DNA from: Plecoglossus altivelis | Lineage: Eukaryota; Chordata; Actinopteri; Osmeriformes; Plecoglossidae | Direction of reading: 5' to 3' | Length of the DNA stretch: 64,000 nucleotides | Assembly: GCA_036571765.1 (NCBI GenBank) | Contig: BROE01000019.1 | Location: 7,420,930-7,484,929, forward strand | Shown: piece by piece, positions 10,918-26,353 of the stretch | How the letters are laid out: every line of letters begins with the position of its first letter | How positions within the stretch are numbered: position 1 is the first letter of the stretch | The notes under the pieces: generated by a model | Told to the model about the DNA's origin: nothing | Seen by the model: only the letters and a program-made list of their open reading frames with translations | The model's database searches: none | Position numbers and translations under genes: made by a program

Positions 10918-13382
10918 AAGAGACAGACAGACAGACAGACAGATACACAGACAGAAAGCCAGACAGAGACAGAGACAGACAGACAGAGACACACAGACAG
11001 AAAGAGACAGACAGACAGACTTGATTCATCACCTAGGCAAAATAAATCCCTAAGACAGACGCTGTAGGTCAAACATCAAACACAACCTGGTTCCTTTGTT
11101 TCTGAGTCAAAGGAGCGTCTCTGAAAGCAACGTCTGTGTGACGCTCCAACATACTGGAATGAGGGCGGTCTGGAGTCTCCGATGCCCCCTGTCCTCTCTG
11201 CTGGGGGGGGAGGTAGGGGGGGAGGCAGGGGGGGAGGCGGGGGGGAAGGCTCGGGCCGGACCTCCACAGGTGCCGGAGGCGGCTCACCCAGCGGGCTGTC
11301 GGACGACACCAGCTGGAGATGGAAGGAGCAAGAGGAGGAGCGAAGGAGGAGGATACGAAGATGGAAGGCAAAGGGGAGTGATTGTGTTGACAGCACATGC
11401 TGTAGATAACGTGCCACCATAACAGATGTGAGTCAACATAACCGACAGGTGAGAAAGCCTAGCTTACCCACGACACAACTCTCCCGTTGAAGCATGGTAG
11501 CTTTGCAGCGTCATCAGATATCTCCTCCTTCACCACCCTGACAAGGGAGGCAGGGAGAGCAGGAGAATCAGGACCTGTCCTGTACATCGAACCTTGTTGC
11601 TTCGATTTCCGCACACACAGAGCAAACTCACACACACGTCTCCTCATCCACACACACAAACCAAGGCCTACAGACCCTGATTACCCCTGTTGCTTCCCCT
11701 TGGTGGTCTGATAAGACGGTTTTTATCACACGAGGACATCTCTCTCCCACTCTACCCCACTTGGAAGTCAGAGGTATCTTGACATCACGTTCCTCTATGT
11801 GGTTGTGGATGCATGTTGTTGGTTGACTGTTATCCATCCATCTCTTGTGTGTGGGAATACCAGAGAGCCTGTCGCTGCCTGTGTGCCCAGAGATAAGGCT
11901 CCATTCTGGGTAAGGAGACCGTCTAGGCATGAGACTCAGGTCTCGACAAACACCAACAAGATTGCCTGGTTTTTAACCGCAGTCAAGGGGACCGCCCCGT
12001 TTGTACCGATCAATGAAAGCCTACGTTAAATGGGTATGTTATATTACATGATTATACTGTGTGTTACCGTGTAATCTAACTATATACAAGAATGTACTCA
12101 GCTGGACGTTTGGGTAAGAGGCCGTGCAGTGAGAGTTCAAACTGCTTCCCTCTATACCGTCAGCTACATTCCCCTACACGTACGCTAATGACTGTCAGCA
12201 CCCGCGGAGTTAAGAGTACAGTGACTTCTACTGTGACCTGGATAATGGGCAAATGGGGGGGAGGGGGGGGGAGGGCATAGCCAAAGAGGCCTAATTCAAA
12301 CTAAAAGAGTAACCGAATTAGTCTCGACAAAAATGTTAAAGGTTACAGCCTAATGGAGCGGTGTCTGCGTTCAAACGACCGGATCTCCAAGTGGGCCTAT
12401 GGGTTCCTAGACTGTATGATTGAGAGAGGAAGTCTGACCAGGAACAGATCCAGAGTTGAAGACCTCCAGACACACTACAGTTTACAGTAGAGCGTAGGAG
12501 GAGTGATTCTAGAGAGGACGCGCAGCAGCAGCCGGGGAGAGGGGTGTCTGGCACCGAGCCCATTCATGAAAACTGGGCTAATAGACCCCCAGCGCAGCAG
12601 TACGCATCATCATTTCTGGTTACGTTCAATTTGGGTTTTTTCCTTTCTTTGAGCCTAACGCATTCTCCGTACTCTTCGGGTAATGCCAGAACTGGCTATA
12701 AATGTAAACAAGTGCGGATCCAAGTAAATGTTCAGTTCACCAGAGCAAGCCATAAGTTACAGGGATATTTAATTAATGAATGTAAGGATCACATTCAAGT
12801 TGTTTTTATAGAGTATATTAAAAACCTGCGTGTGCTAGGTGTGTGTTGTGTTGATGACTGTCGTTTCCATTAGGTTAGTCAGTTTGCTACGGCTTCCCTC
12901 GATGTGATAGATTGATCTTACTCTTCCTAGCAGTAGGTTTAAGCGGTCTTGACATCACTGGAATTGCTGCTGGGTACTCTACACTTTCGGATGATGCGGG
13001 ATTTAAACTGGAAAACGTACATATCTTTTATTGTGAGTGTTGACATGAGTGTGAAACACATCCACACTGTTAGGACAAACGTAATCCACTGCCGTTTTGG
13101 CTGGAAATGTGCTTAATTCATACCTCGTGACAATACGGTTATACTTCACTACGCTACATCAGTAAGACCTTTTAGTGCAAATCACGGAGAAGCGTTGGTC
13201 ACTCGCAGCATCACAACTTACCCGAAATCCTGATCCATAGATTTAAAGAAGAACTTATAGTTCGGCTTGTTCAGAACCTGTTTAAAATCCTGTAGCGTTA
13301 TTTGTTCTGATGGTATTGGTATCTTCACCAAATACGGCGTCTCCTCCTCGTCTATGTGGTATATTATTTTTGTTTCCGCCAT
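7382..13382 (-). CDS. dvl2: Segment polarity protein dishevelled homolog DVL-2
   Basis: This cytoplasmic Wnt transducer polymerises through its DIX domain, binds Frizzled through PDZ and DEP, and feeds both canonical and planar-polarity signalling. Exons are 13222-13382, 11468-11537, 11155-11312, 10738-10847, 10513-10639, 10261-10351, 9982-10051, 9633-9772, 9437-9513, 9161-9228, 8848-8982, 8619-8750, 8287-8463, 7972-8190 and 7382-7893. They total 2247 nt, or 748 residues, close to human DVL2. The N-terminus is [20 protein letters not shown] (DIX). The basic stretch [10 protein letters not shown] precedes the PDZ domain ([20 protein letters not shown]). The DEP domain covers exons 12-13 ([20 protein letters not shown]). 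The conserved tail ends [11 protein letters not shown]. Exon 3 carries a Pro-rich run encoded by C tracts, and the C-terminal exon has His/Met- and Pro-rich stretches. Intron 1 is large (11538-13221). The closest match is DVL2, although DVL1 and DVL3 are similar. Confidence 0.96.
9024..9060. repeat. (GT)n microsatellite in dvl2 intron 10
   Basis: About 17 GT units, one interrupted by GC, between the dvl2 exons at 8848-8982 and 9161-9228. Confidence 0.9.
9567..9632. repeat. C-run and CA-rich tract at the dvl2 exon 8 donor
   Basis: A C run followed by interrupted CA repeats extends to the donor of exon 9633-9772. In transcript sense the donor is CAG followed by GTGTGTGTGAT, so the splice site is the edge of the repeat. 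Confidence 0.8.
10848..11018. repeat. (ACAG)n tetranucleotide repeat in dvl2 intron 3
   Basis: A long imperfect ACAG/AGAC array. In transcript sense it reads (CTGT)n and runs directly into the acceptor CTGTCAG of the dvl2 exon at 10738-10847, so it acts as that exon's polypyrimidine tract. Long ORFs through it on both strands are repeat artefacts. Confidence 0.9.
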
Positions 13383-14226
13383 TTCACCAGTCCTGTCCCT
13401 CTAACTATCCAGTTGGATAAGAGCAGGACGGAGTGGACGATACGATACCGCTGCAAAAAAATAAGTTACGAAGCGAACTATAGCCCCAAACCTGCCACCA
13501 TTGAAAATATGTAGCTTTGCTATGGTTCCCCAGTTTTAATTCTGGCTTCGCTCCGTCTTTGTTAGGTCTGTGAAATCCCCAGGTAGGCTACGCAGAAGTT
13601 CTCCGAAACTTTTCGGCCCCAAGTTGTAAGCGCTGTCGGGAGGAGGGGGCATATACCGCTGCTCCTGCTAATAGCCAACGCGGCGTGTGACGTACGGTCT
13701 CACGCCGCAGCACCGTATCCCCTTCCCAGTTTAGAACATCCGATTGAAATTCCAGAGATACCTTGGTACTCATGATCGACATTTCACAATGCTTACATTA
13801 CAGCTTTCGCGGAAGCTACCTTTATTGTGCATTTGTTTGATCCCCTCTGGATGTAAAAACCTGCTTTCCGGTCAAAATCTTCATGTCCAAGAGTCCATCT
13901 TGGAATAATTTGTATTATTCGTCAGTGAGATACATTTAAGGATATCCTAAATAAAATCAGTGTTCCAGAAGAGACAAGGAACTAGAAATGCAGATTAACT
14001 CGACTACATAGCATGCTGCAGCTGTCATACAGATCATAACACTCTTGAAATTAATGCACACTAGCCTTATGTATTCCTGGATGCATCATTAAATCACTAT
14101 CCAGATGGAGCCTGAGCACAATAGGGTGTTTCAAAACTGAACACCATGCTAATGTGTTAACCAGAATTCTGGTTAAGTTAAGAGTCTTGGAATGCATTTC
14201 AAAAAGTATTCATCAGAAGGTTAGGT
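13383..14226. other. dvl2 promoter and ZP3-like 3' flank
   Basis: No exon recognised. The right-hand end of the dvl2 gene and its upstream region start here. The ZP3-like gene ends at 14227 on the same strand. No TATA-like element or long repeat could be assigned with confidence. Confidence 0.4.
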
Positions 14227-17200
14227 CTACAGTTTTATTGTGTGATCTATGGTAATGTCAGCATCTGTATTCCTCCCAGGGGCTGTCTCAGAGGGATAAC
14301 TGTCCTGTGTAGGGGTGGGGTGGCCGAGATCACTGGCTGTTTGGGCCCAATGGAGAATGCCCTCATCGCCAGGTGTTGCAGCTGGGGTCTCAAATTCCTG
14401 GGTGGTGGCAGGGTCTCCATGGGCATAGGCTGGGTTATGATCTTCGTGCGCCCAGTTGACAGGTGTAGCTTGAAGGTCACCAGGCAGGAGAGAGAGCCCA
14501 GGGATCACTGACTGTGGCCCAGGTCCTGAGGCAGATTAAAGATGGTCACTATACCACATCTCATCCAAAAAGAGCACTCTTCCCCTAGGCGTCATTACCA
14601 AGTTCGAATCCATTCGTTTCGATCTCTGAGCTGGAGTTGTTGAGCCTCATGGTTTCTAGTGGAGACAAGAAGCCTGTATAATAGACATGTATACATTTTA
14701 GATTGGGGATGTCAATGTGCCAAGGGACCAAGTTACCTTGTCCTAATCCTTTCGTTTCCTCCTCCTGAAAGGGTTCTATAACAAGGAGACCAAGATTCTT
14801 AATGAAAGCTGAAGATTACACATTTTCCAATAATCATGTATTCCATAAATTATTTCTCCTTTGGTACCAAATTACCTTTTCCTGAGCTTTCATTCTCCTC
14901 TGGATTGAAGTCCTCAAGGCTATCCAAGATGCCTAAATATGAAGGGTGCCATTTCTTGATCTACATACATTGTTACCAATCCCACAAGTGATTTAAGAGA
15001 TAAAATGACCTTGTCTTGAGTCTTCATTCTCCTCTGGGCTAAAGTTGTCCATATTTCTGGGTTCTGGTGTTGAAATCTCTAAGACGCCTGAATAATTTGA
15101 GGTCAATAATCCATTACTTTTCAAAAGAGGGAAATGTTGGTGTTTACCATCACCACAAACAAGTTCTCAGGACTAAACTACCTGATCTCAATCCTTCCTT
15201 CTCTTCTGCACTCAAGTCTTCCATCCTGATGGCATCTGGTGTTGGACTCACCAAGACAACTGAATCATTAATGAAATGTTAATTGAAGGGTTGCTAAGCA
15301 ACACGATCCCGATAAGGGAACTTGTTTGCCAACATCAATCCCACACGTTCCAAAAGTGGGTTCTTGTTCTCTTAAAGTACCTTGTTCTAGTTCTTCATTG
15401 CCCTCTGAACTCAAGTCCTTGAAGCTTCTGGGTTCTGGTGTTGAAGCCACCAAGAAGCCTGAATAAAAGGTTACTACATTCTACCGAAAGGGGACTGTCA
15501 CAGTGGGTTTTCAACTCTTTTCAAACAAACCTGAAACTCATGCATACCTCTTGCATCAGTCTCATCCAGTGCGTTTCCATAACGCTGTACGGTAGCCTCC
15601 TGCTGACCATCCCTCGTCTCCTTCTCAGGGCTTATGGATTCTGGCGTGGCTACACAGGTCACAGTACAAACCTCATACATGATCCTATCAGTTCCACTCT
15701 TTACAAGTCAGTGTTCAGGGTGGTCACCCTATACAATACCTTTATTAGAGTCTTCCTCTGGGGTAAAGGCATTTTTGCCTCCGTTATGCAATATAGGAAG
15801 CATAGGCGAGCCTGAAAAACAAGCTTATTGTGACAAAACAGCTCATACAGAGATGCTAGGTTTGAGTTTTGCTTGCAACTGCACCTTCATTTGCGTTTCC
15901 CTTCTGTGTTTTTTCAGAGTCCAGCCTGCTTTTCCACTTGCTGCTTGACAATGGCTGTCTCCTCGGGTCAGATTGGCCAGGAATTCTCGAATTTACAGGC
16001 ATACTTTTTGGATTGCCTGGAAAAACCAGCAGTGGGGCCAAAGCAGTTTCTTGTTCCCATCCTAAAACACATACACGGTTTCAATAAAAAATAAAAAACT
16101 CTAGTTGGTTTGTAAGTCAATACCATCGAATATAGCCAATATACCTTTAGCAAGCTTTGAACTTTTTTGAAAGCCGGTATTGTAAGGCTTGCCAACTGGA
16201 CTTGGAGCACCAGGATTCGAACCGTCAGTGCCATCGTATTTCTGACACCGGCTACACAACAAGTCATGCCCTTCGGACGACCTCCACCTGGAACTCAAAA
16301 CACAAAAATGACGGCCCAGTCCTCTTCTACACTTAAAATCCATACAAAGGGACGAGTCGCCCACCTTTCATTGATGAAAGAACAGGCCTTGAGTTGGGTA
16401 TCTGCAGACTCAGCGGCAGGGACAGCAGCAAGGAGACAACTGATGAAGATCTGCAAGAAAAGAGCTGGATGAGCGACAAGAACTCCAGCCTCGTCGGCCC
16501 ACGGACAGTCGGTCCTCACCTCTACCCCCTCCTGATTGTGAAACCTAAAGGCATCGATGGAGAACCGGAGTTTGTCATCGCTCATCCTCGGCATGAACTG
16601 TGAGGTTGAACCGGTCAGCTGGGAATCGACCAAGCACCTGCAGGGATTCGTAACGTGAGGCAACAGCCAGGCTAACTGGACATACACTGATCCACACCAT
16701 TTATAAACGACTTACCCATCCTGAATGAATTCGTATCTAGGTAGAGAGCTTGGGTCAGGACCCATGGTGGCCACACAGTTGTTGATATAAACCCTCATCT
16801 TTGTATGGTGCGAAACCAAGACTGTTGCTTCTATGTTTATCCTGCCGCCCAGGAAATACATTGTGGTCCCACGCTGGTGCAGCCAATCACCTGAACAGAA
16901 CACGCACAATCAGAATAAGTCGTTTCTTTGTGCCTCTAAGTTCATGTCATTTTGTATCATGCCGCAAACAATGCTTCCCAAATCACTGAAATGCAGATCT
17001 TATTTGACTTCATATTGCGTTAAAAAAATATAATACTTTTTTTAAACGCTAGTCAGAATGACAGGATGCCTTACTACGTCACTTACTGGTCATGATGTTC
17101 AGGTCAAACACAAAGTTCTCTTCAGCAACTACTGATGCAGAGTAGGGTATCCATGTTGGCTGAAGAGCATCCGTAGACACGCTGAACTTTCTAAAACATA

Positions 17201-17973
17201 CCCAAAAGTGACAAGCAAATCAACACTGCCTTTAGACATGGTTCAGTAACAACCGTTGATTAGAGATCAAGAGGCAAAACCTACATCAGTCACCCTTGAT
17301 AAAATGGTCTGCTAAATAAAAATGTATTTAAATAACGTTAATCAACCTTTCAAACTGACACCCAACAGGTATGGTTGCCTCCTCCATTCTGACAACTCCA
17401 TCTGCGGCCCTTTGTGGTGAATATACCAGGATGTTTGTGTAGATGAGGAAGTTCTCATTCACCTGCGGACTCACAAAGCAGTGATAAGGACATTTAAAGC
17501 GTTCCTGAAGGACATTTGACGCGTTCCTTAAATGGATGTTTAACTACCGATCTCGACGCCCCACAATCCAGGAGTCCAGCAACTAAAGTAAACTCATTTG
17601 CGGAAGACTGGACAGCTCTGCATCCTTCTTCAACAGCTCCAAGGTGCAAATCATTCCCGTCGATCAGAAATCCAATTTCAAAAAGGTTTGCGTTCACAAC
17701 AACCTCCATGTGGTCCGGGTAACATTGGACATTGACTGGTTTTGACCGTTTTGATTTCACATTGGACAGGTTCTGCTGTTCCTGTGACATTTGTTTAAAA
17801 TGCTGGGCCAGACTTCGCGACACTTTCGTTTGTACCTGTCCTTTAAAATACTCACGTCTTGTTTCATGTCTAGAAGGATATGCAAAAGATGGACAATTAA
17901 AGTGTAGCCCTGACAAAAAGAAGATAAATTGAAGGTTTAACAATAACTGGACAACATTTTCCATGATCTTCAT
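14227..17973 (-). CDS. Zona pellucida sperm-binding protein 3-like, with expanded C-terminal exon array
   Basis: This is an egg-coat (chorion) glycoprotein with a full ZP module. Exons are 17548-17973, 17347-17462, 17087-17190, 16716-16890, 16520-16637, 16365-16450, 16145-16287, 15885-16061, 15740-15811, 15548-15649, 15381-15458, 15182-15259, 15010-15087, 14876-14932, 14737-14775, 14599-14655 and 14227-14525. They total 2205 nt, or 734 residues, far longer than human ZP3 (about 424). The start MKIMENVV opens a hydrophobic signal peptide; an in-frame Met at 18024 is less likely. ZP-N includes VNVQCYPDHMEVVVNA. ZP-C includes VYINNCVATMGPDPSS and DGCLVDSQLTG, followed by IFISCLL and KACSF as in ZP3. 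Exons 9-16 are all multiples of three with phase-1 borders, and they encode acidic TPEP/SPEEN-type repeats. No transmembrane segment is visible, as usual in fish ZP3. If the exon 8 donor is skipped, the frame stops at 15856 and gives a shorter form. Confidence 0.88.
14234..14239 (-). terminator. Polyadenylation signal overlapping the ZP3-like coding end
   Basis: On the minus strand AATAAA lies four bases before the TAG stop (14227-14229), inside the coding region. If used, the 3' UTR would be only about 10-20 nt. Mouse ZP3 is known for a similarly tiny 3' UTR with stop codon and signal overlapping. Confidence 0.5.
14599..15459 (-). repeat. Tandemly duplicated exon-intron units in the ZP3-like gene
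   Basis: Exons 15381-15458, 15182-15259 and 15010-15087 are each exactly 78 nt with the same pattern (STPEPR or SPTPD, then DLS/NFS, then E-rich). The shorter 14876-14932, 14737-14775 and 14599-14655 look like decayed copies. Flanking intron ends also match: acceptors ATTCAG, donors CAAG/GTAxTTT. The 3' ends of the units are spaced about 120-200 bp apart, which indicates duplication of whole exon-plus-intron blocks. Confidence 0.75.
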
Positions 17974-19271
17974 CGGGAGGTTAAATAATCCTAAAATTGG
18001 AATGAACCGGCCCCTGCCAACCACACAGCAAAACTAAACCGTGTTGTCTCCAGTAACTCGACCCTGAACCAATTTAAGTAATTTCTACAGTCACACACCT
18101 GAACAAAGTTAGCCTTAATTGGCAGGCCAGATATGTGAATTATAGTCTAGACTACGTCCATTAAGTGTAAGGGAGCGCTAAACCTTACGTTAGCGACATG
18201 GACCTTCCTCCCTTTTATGCCATAGTGAATGACCTTTTGAAACACCAAGCACTAATGTCTGTGTACGGGATATTCATACAGTGGCGAATGAGGGATTGAC
18301 ATTAGCTCAACAAAACAACAAATTTGAATTTGCATTTGTTGAGATCACCATCTGAAATGATGGGGTTTGTGACAATAATTTGAACCAAAACCATACAGGA
18401 GACGGAAACAATGCGCTCGAATGATCTCTTCAGGCAAAACTAATCGATGAACAATAACGACAAACCTATCCTTACAGCTGTGTAGTTTTTAAGGTTTATA
18501 CACTATAAATTACTATCATAGTTTTTACAATGACAATGATAGTCTGTATTTTAATAATACAAATAATCGAAATAAACGAATATTACAATTTGGTTTGTTT
18601 TTTATTCGCATACGTTTATACGAGTGTCTTTCCATCTGCAAGGACCTTTGAAACAAAATCAAAATGGCAGAATTTTGGAAAAAGAGGTTAGAGCTGCTGA
18701 CAATAAATTAGTTCTAAAAAATCTAAAATACATGCATTCTAATATTTTATAGCTCTATATACTTAATACCATCAGTAATCGTTATAGCGCTTGTTTATTT
18801 TTTTATAAGTTATAACTTAGAACCATTGCTGCTTACCCACGGTTTAGTTCAACTTTGCAGGTAAGAACCTTCGGCAATAGTATTAGCTAGCTACAGTAGC
18901 TAGTTGGCTAAATACCTTACTGTTTCTGTCGATGTCTTGAAAAATATCTGGCTACATACTAGTCTGAAATGTTAATATATTTGTTAAAAATGTATTATTG
19001 AAATGGGTTTCGGGTACATAGCGTGTCAGTGGAGTAAAGCATGTCGCTGCAGTTCTGGCGGTAGAAAGCGGCACAGGAAGATGCAGCGTGTGTTACTGAG
19101 AGATCCAGAAAGTCTGTCAACATACAAGTTCAAAGTTTTCTCCTTAAACGACAGCATTGCGTCATACAGAACTCAATCAGAGATATACTTGCAAATGCAC
19201 AATCCGGGTTATGCATCTCTAAAACAAGGACAATGCGCTTACAATATTGACCACCATATATCTCTCCAGCT
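17974..19271. other. Divergent spacer between the ZP3-like gene and taf6
   Basis: The two genes are head to head about 1.3 kb apart. No coding exon was found. The middle (about 18480-18980) is AT-rich. CTCCAG at 19264-19269, just before the taf6 ATG, could be an acceptor joining an upstream non-coding taf6 exon. Confidence 0.4.
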
Positions 19272-23290
<4,019 letters not shown>

Positions 23291-23568
23291 GACTGGCCTC
23301 CTGGCAGGTGCTGAGGGGGAGGATAGAGACCCTGCCCCTCTGGTGGGCTGAGATGGGGAGGAGACAGGGAGAAGTGGACCTTTGGGGGGTGGGGGTTAAA
23401 TGGTTAGATATGTTATATGATGGATAAAGAGCTGAGGTGAAGGACTGATGCAAATGCCATCCCACTCCTAGCGTATTGTATATATAATCATGCCCGTTAG
23501 AAACTGTATGGGCATTTATTATTGTCGACCAACATAATTGATTTCATGTTTCCTTTTTCACATTCTAT

Positions 23569-23574
23569 AATAAA
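23569..23574 (+). terminator. taf6 polyadenylation signal
   Basis: AATAAA lies about 280 bases after the taf6 stop codon, inside an AT-rich stretch. Confidence 0.75.
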
Positions 23575-23921
23575 CATGATTTTGTATTGATTCGTTTGCT
23601 GAGCGCACTTTACTAAATGCTTCATTCCTAAATGTTTCATAAAAGGATTGACAGACACGTTCCTCAGTCACTGTTCTGGTATTTCAGCAAGCGTGTAGGT
23701 ATCATTGAACACTTCTATGTAAATGAAACTTAATGCAAAGTTGGACAGACTGAATGGTTTGTTGAAGAGGCATCGTCCCTCCCTCGCTTTTTTCTTTCTC
23801 GAGGAGAGGAAGAGGAAGTACGCAGTAGTTCTTGGACTTTAGTTTGAAATATAGAAACCTTTGTAAGCGCAGGGTATTTGAGCTTTCGTTTCCTTCGTAT
23901 GGTCAGTCGCTCCCAAGTCAC

Positions 23922-26353
23922 ATGAATTCAAGCCTTGCGCAGACTTGGCCGTCGCTTCAAACACAGCCTGAACCACACGAGGTGAGTTTTGTAAACATTT
24001 ACAGAGACAGTATTGAGAGGTTATGCCAATGTTTGCGTTCTATGTACCTTAAGATAAAGCTTTAGTATCAAGGACAAAACAAAGATTGTGTTCAATTGAT
24101 CTGAAAAAGACTTTTTATATGTGCTACGAAACGTTTTCACACAAGTGTTTACCAACTTGAAATGGAGTTTTGGTTTCCCACACTGTTTCCGTTTCGGTAA
24201 TGCTGAAACAAACATGAGACATTCAAAAATAGCAGTTGGATAGCAATTAGTGTGTATAAGCAACACATAAGTAGATCGTGCGATTGGTTGGAGAAACTGA
24301 AAGGCATGATAGTTTTCTAAGTTTGACACTGATTCATAAATGCACGTTCTCAATTTTAAAATCCAGACTAGAAGTTTACAGCCTGTTCTGTCTAATGGGC
24401 GGGGAAATATTAGTCGATCTCTGCATGGAGTACAAGTTTAATACCCGATTATATTTTATCTGAGTTAACAACGGAATCGCATTTTCACAATCAGACATAT
24501 CAAGTTGCATACGACGATACTGACTCGTTAAACTGCAGGATTTTATCAAAGAAAACATGCGACAGGTTCATCCTGTTCAGGTGATTGATCTGGCCTCTCT
24601 ATTTAAGCAGCCTGGCACGGCCTGGCTAAGCCCTAGAGCTCCGGCCTTAACCCTGATATTAGCAAGGCACTGTGCTGCATTGTTTATTAAGGTGAAGAGG
24701 TGAAGAGTCAGCCATAGAGATTCCGTATGTAATCTGGTTACCGTGTTGCTGTGCTGTTGCTCATGTGTGTTCACTCCACTAGCCTATATCACCCAACGGA
24801 ACCCAGCAGTAGCTTGAGCTAAACAGCTCAAAAAAACTTCTAAATCATCTGTCCTTAACCACCTGTTGCCTGTTACCTGATGATCTCCTATCTGTCTGCA
24901 TCCTATCCTATCATCCTAAGTCACCTACTGTCTTCCTAAATCACCTCCTACACGTCAAATTCACCTTTGCTCTCTCTAATTCACCTCGCACGACCAGCAG
25001 AAAGTGACACACCCCAGCAGGCCGGTAAGAATCGCTCAAGATGGAGGATAGGACTCTGCTGCAGAACATGCGTCAAGGCCCCACTGTCAGCACACCAGTA
25101 CTTGGTTTGTATCGTTTTCAGACACATTCCTAAAGTGACTGAGTCAACTAAGTGAACGTGAATTCATGAGAACTGTCATTTCAAGTTCTTTTAAATATAT
25201 TCAGTGTTGATTTACGAACCAGGAGCTTCAGCCCGTGACACAATTGTAGTTGTACCTTCACACGAGCCAGATCTCTCCGAATAAACGTCTTCTCTGCGTC
25301 CTGACAGTTGCATCCAAACTCTTCATGGCAGTCATGCCAATCGCCCAGATTGCATTAGGTAGGTGTCATCATTTTGGACAAACGGTAAACATGTATTCAT
25401 GTTTCTTTCTTTTTCAAATTCACCATAACGGTTAAACCCTCATCGTTTCTGTGGACATTTCCTCTTTAGCTCACAGGAATGTTAGCTCGCATAGGATTAG
25501 GATTATGTATGTAGAAAGAAAGCCTAAGAGTCATATGGTATTAGGATAGACCACCAAGTGGCAAGGAGAAAGATCAGGAATCCCCTCTGCAGTACAACCC
25601 TCAGCACCACCTCCGCCACGTGGGGTCACTAACGGAAAATCTACTTTGTCCTCAGGTGGGATTTACCTGAACAGCTGCCCCCAGCAGCGTTATATCCCCA
25701 TCTACCTGCTGGTGTCAGGGGCCTTTGCGTTGGCCCTGTCTGTGCTGTCCTGTCTCCCCTGCACTAAGGAGCCCGAGGGAGGAGGCCAGAGCCCTCTCAG
25801 CAGCTTCTGCGCTGCCTGGAACTCCCTCGTCACTCTCTTCCTGTTTTGCTGGTTCATCGCAGGTGAAAAGGGGTGTGGACGTGTCACGAGATGACATGGG
25901 GAGATGTAACATGGAGATATGTAACTCTGACTTAAACCAGTCGACTAGTTTGTTTGTAAAACTTATGTACTTTTTCTACTGAACTTCCTAGATGTGCTAT
26001 TTTTATTTTCCTCCTTGATCATGGTGAAAAATGAATACGAAATACATCCGTAAGACCTGGATGGTTTGTGGTTTGTTTTCTTTGTGAAGCTCTTTGGGTG
26101 AGATTTTAATGTCTTCCTTGCTTCTATCAACCTTCTGTCCACCTCTACAGGCAACGTGTGGATCTACTCCATCTACCCTGCCAACTACGACGCAACCAAG
26201 CCTCCTTACTGCGACAGGACACTCTACCTGTTTGCTTTCTGGACCACCACGCTGGTCTACATCTTTATGGGGCTGGTTTTCGTGGGGGGCTGCTGCGTGC
26301 TTGTGGGCGTGTGTCTGTGCGGGAGGGCGGGCCCGTCCTCTGATGACGTCTGA
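23922..26353 (+). CDS. Transmembrane protein 272-like four-pass protein
   Basis: The core exons 25271-25358, 25656-25862 and 26151-26353 are well supported. They encode FMAVMPIAQIALG, then YLNSCPQQRYIPIYLLVSGA, then CFAGN-type segments, giving four hydrophobic spans in the TMEM272-like pattern: PIAQIALG, the C-P-Q-Q-R-Y-I-P motif, WFIAGNVWIYS, and a C-rich last helix. The protein ends SSDDV. The N-terminus is less certain. A leader exon 23922-23981 (MNSSLAQTWPSLQTQPEPHE) ends in phase 0 with a good GTGAGT donor. A possible micro-exon at 25001-25024 (24 nt) or 24998-25024 (27 nt) has a GTAAGA donor. All three parts are in frame. If the leader is non-coding, translation would start at 25325. 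No function is established for this family that I can cite. Confidence 0.7.
24185..24303. promoter_or_regulatory. Two IRF/ISRE-like cores in intron 1 of the TMEM272-like gene
   Basis: GAAACGGAAAC (minus, 24185-24195) and GAAACTGAAAG (plus, 24293-24303) both fit the GAAANNGAAA core bound by interferon regulatory factors. They lie 200-320 bp after the leader exon. Confidence 0.3.

Noticed and set aside
10413..11072. Long ORFs rich in DRQTDRQ or SVCLSVC
   Set aside because: They are translations of the ACAG tetranucleotide array. The true dvl2 exons at 10513-10639 and 10738-10847 are in other frames.
23883..23894. GGAAACGAAAGC near the TMEM272-like leader exon as an interferon element
   Set aside because: The GAAA units are spaced by one base instead of two, so it does not fit the IRF core. 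Only the two intron sites were kept.
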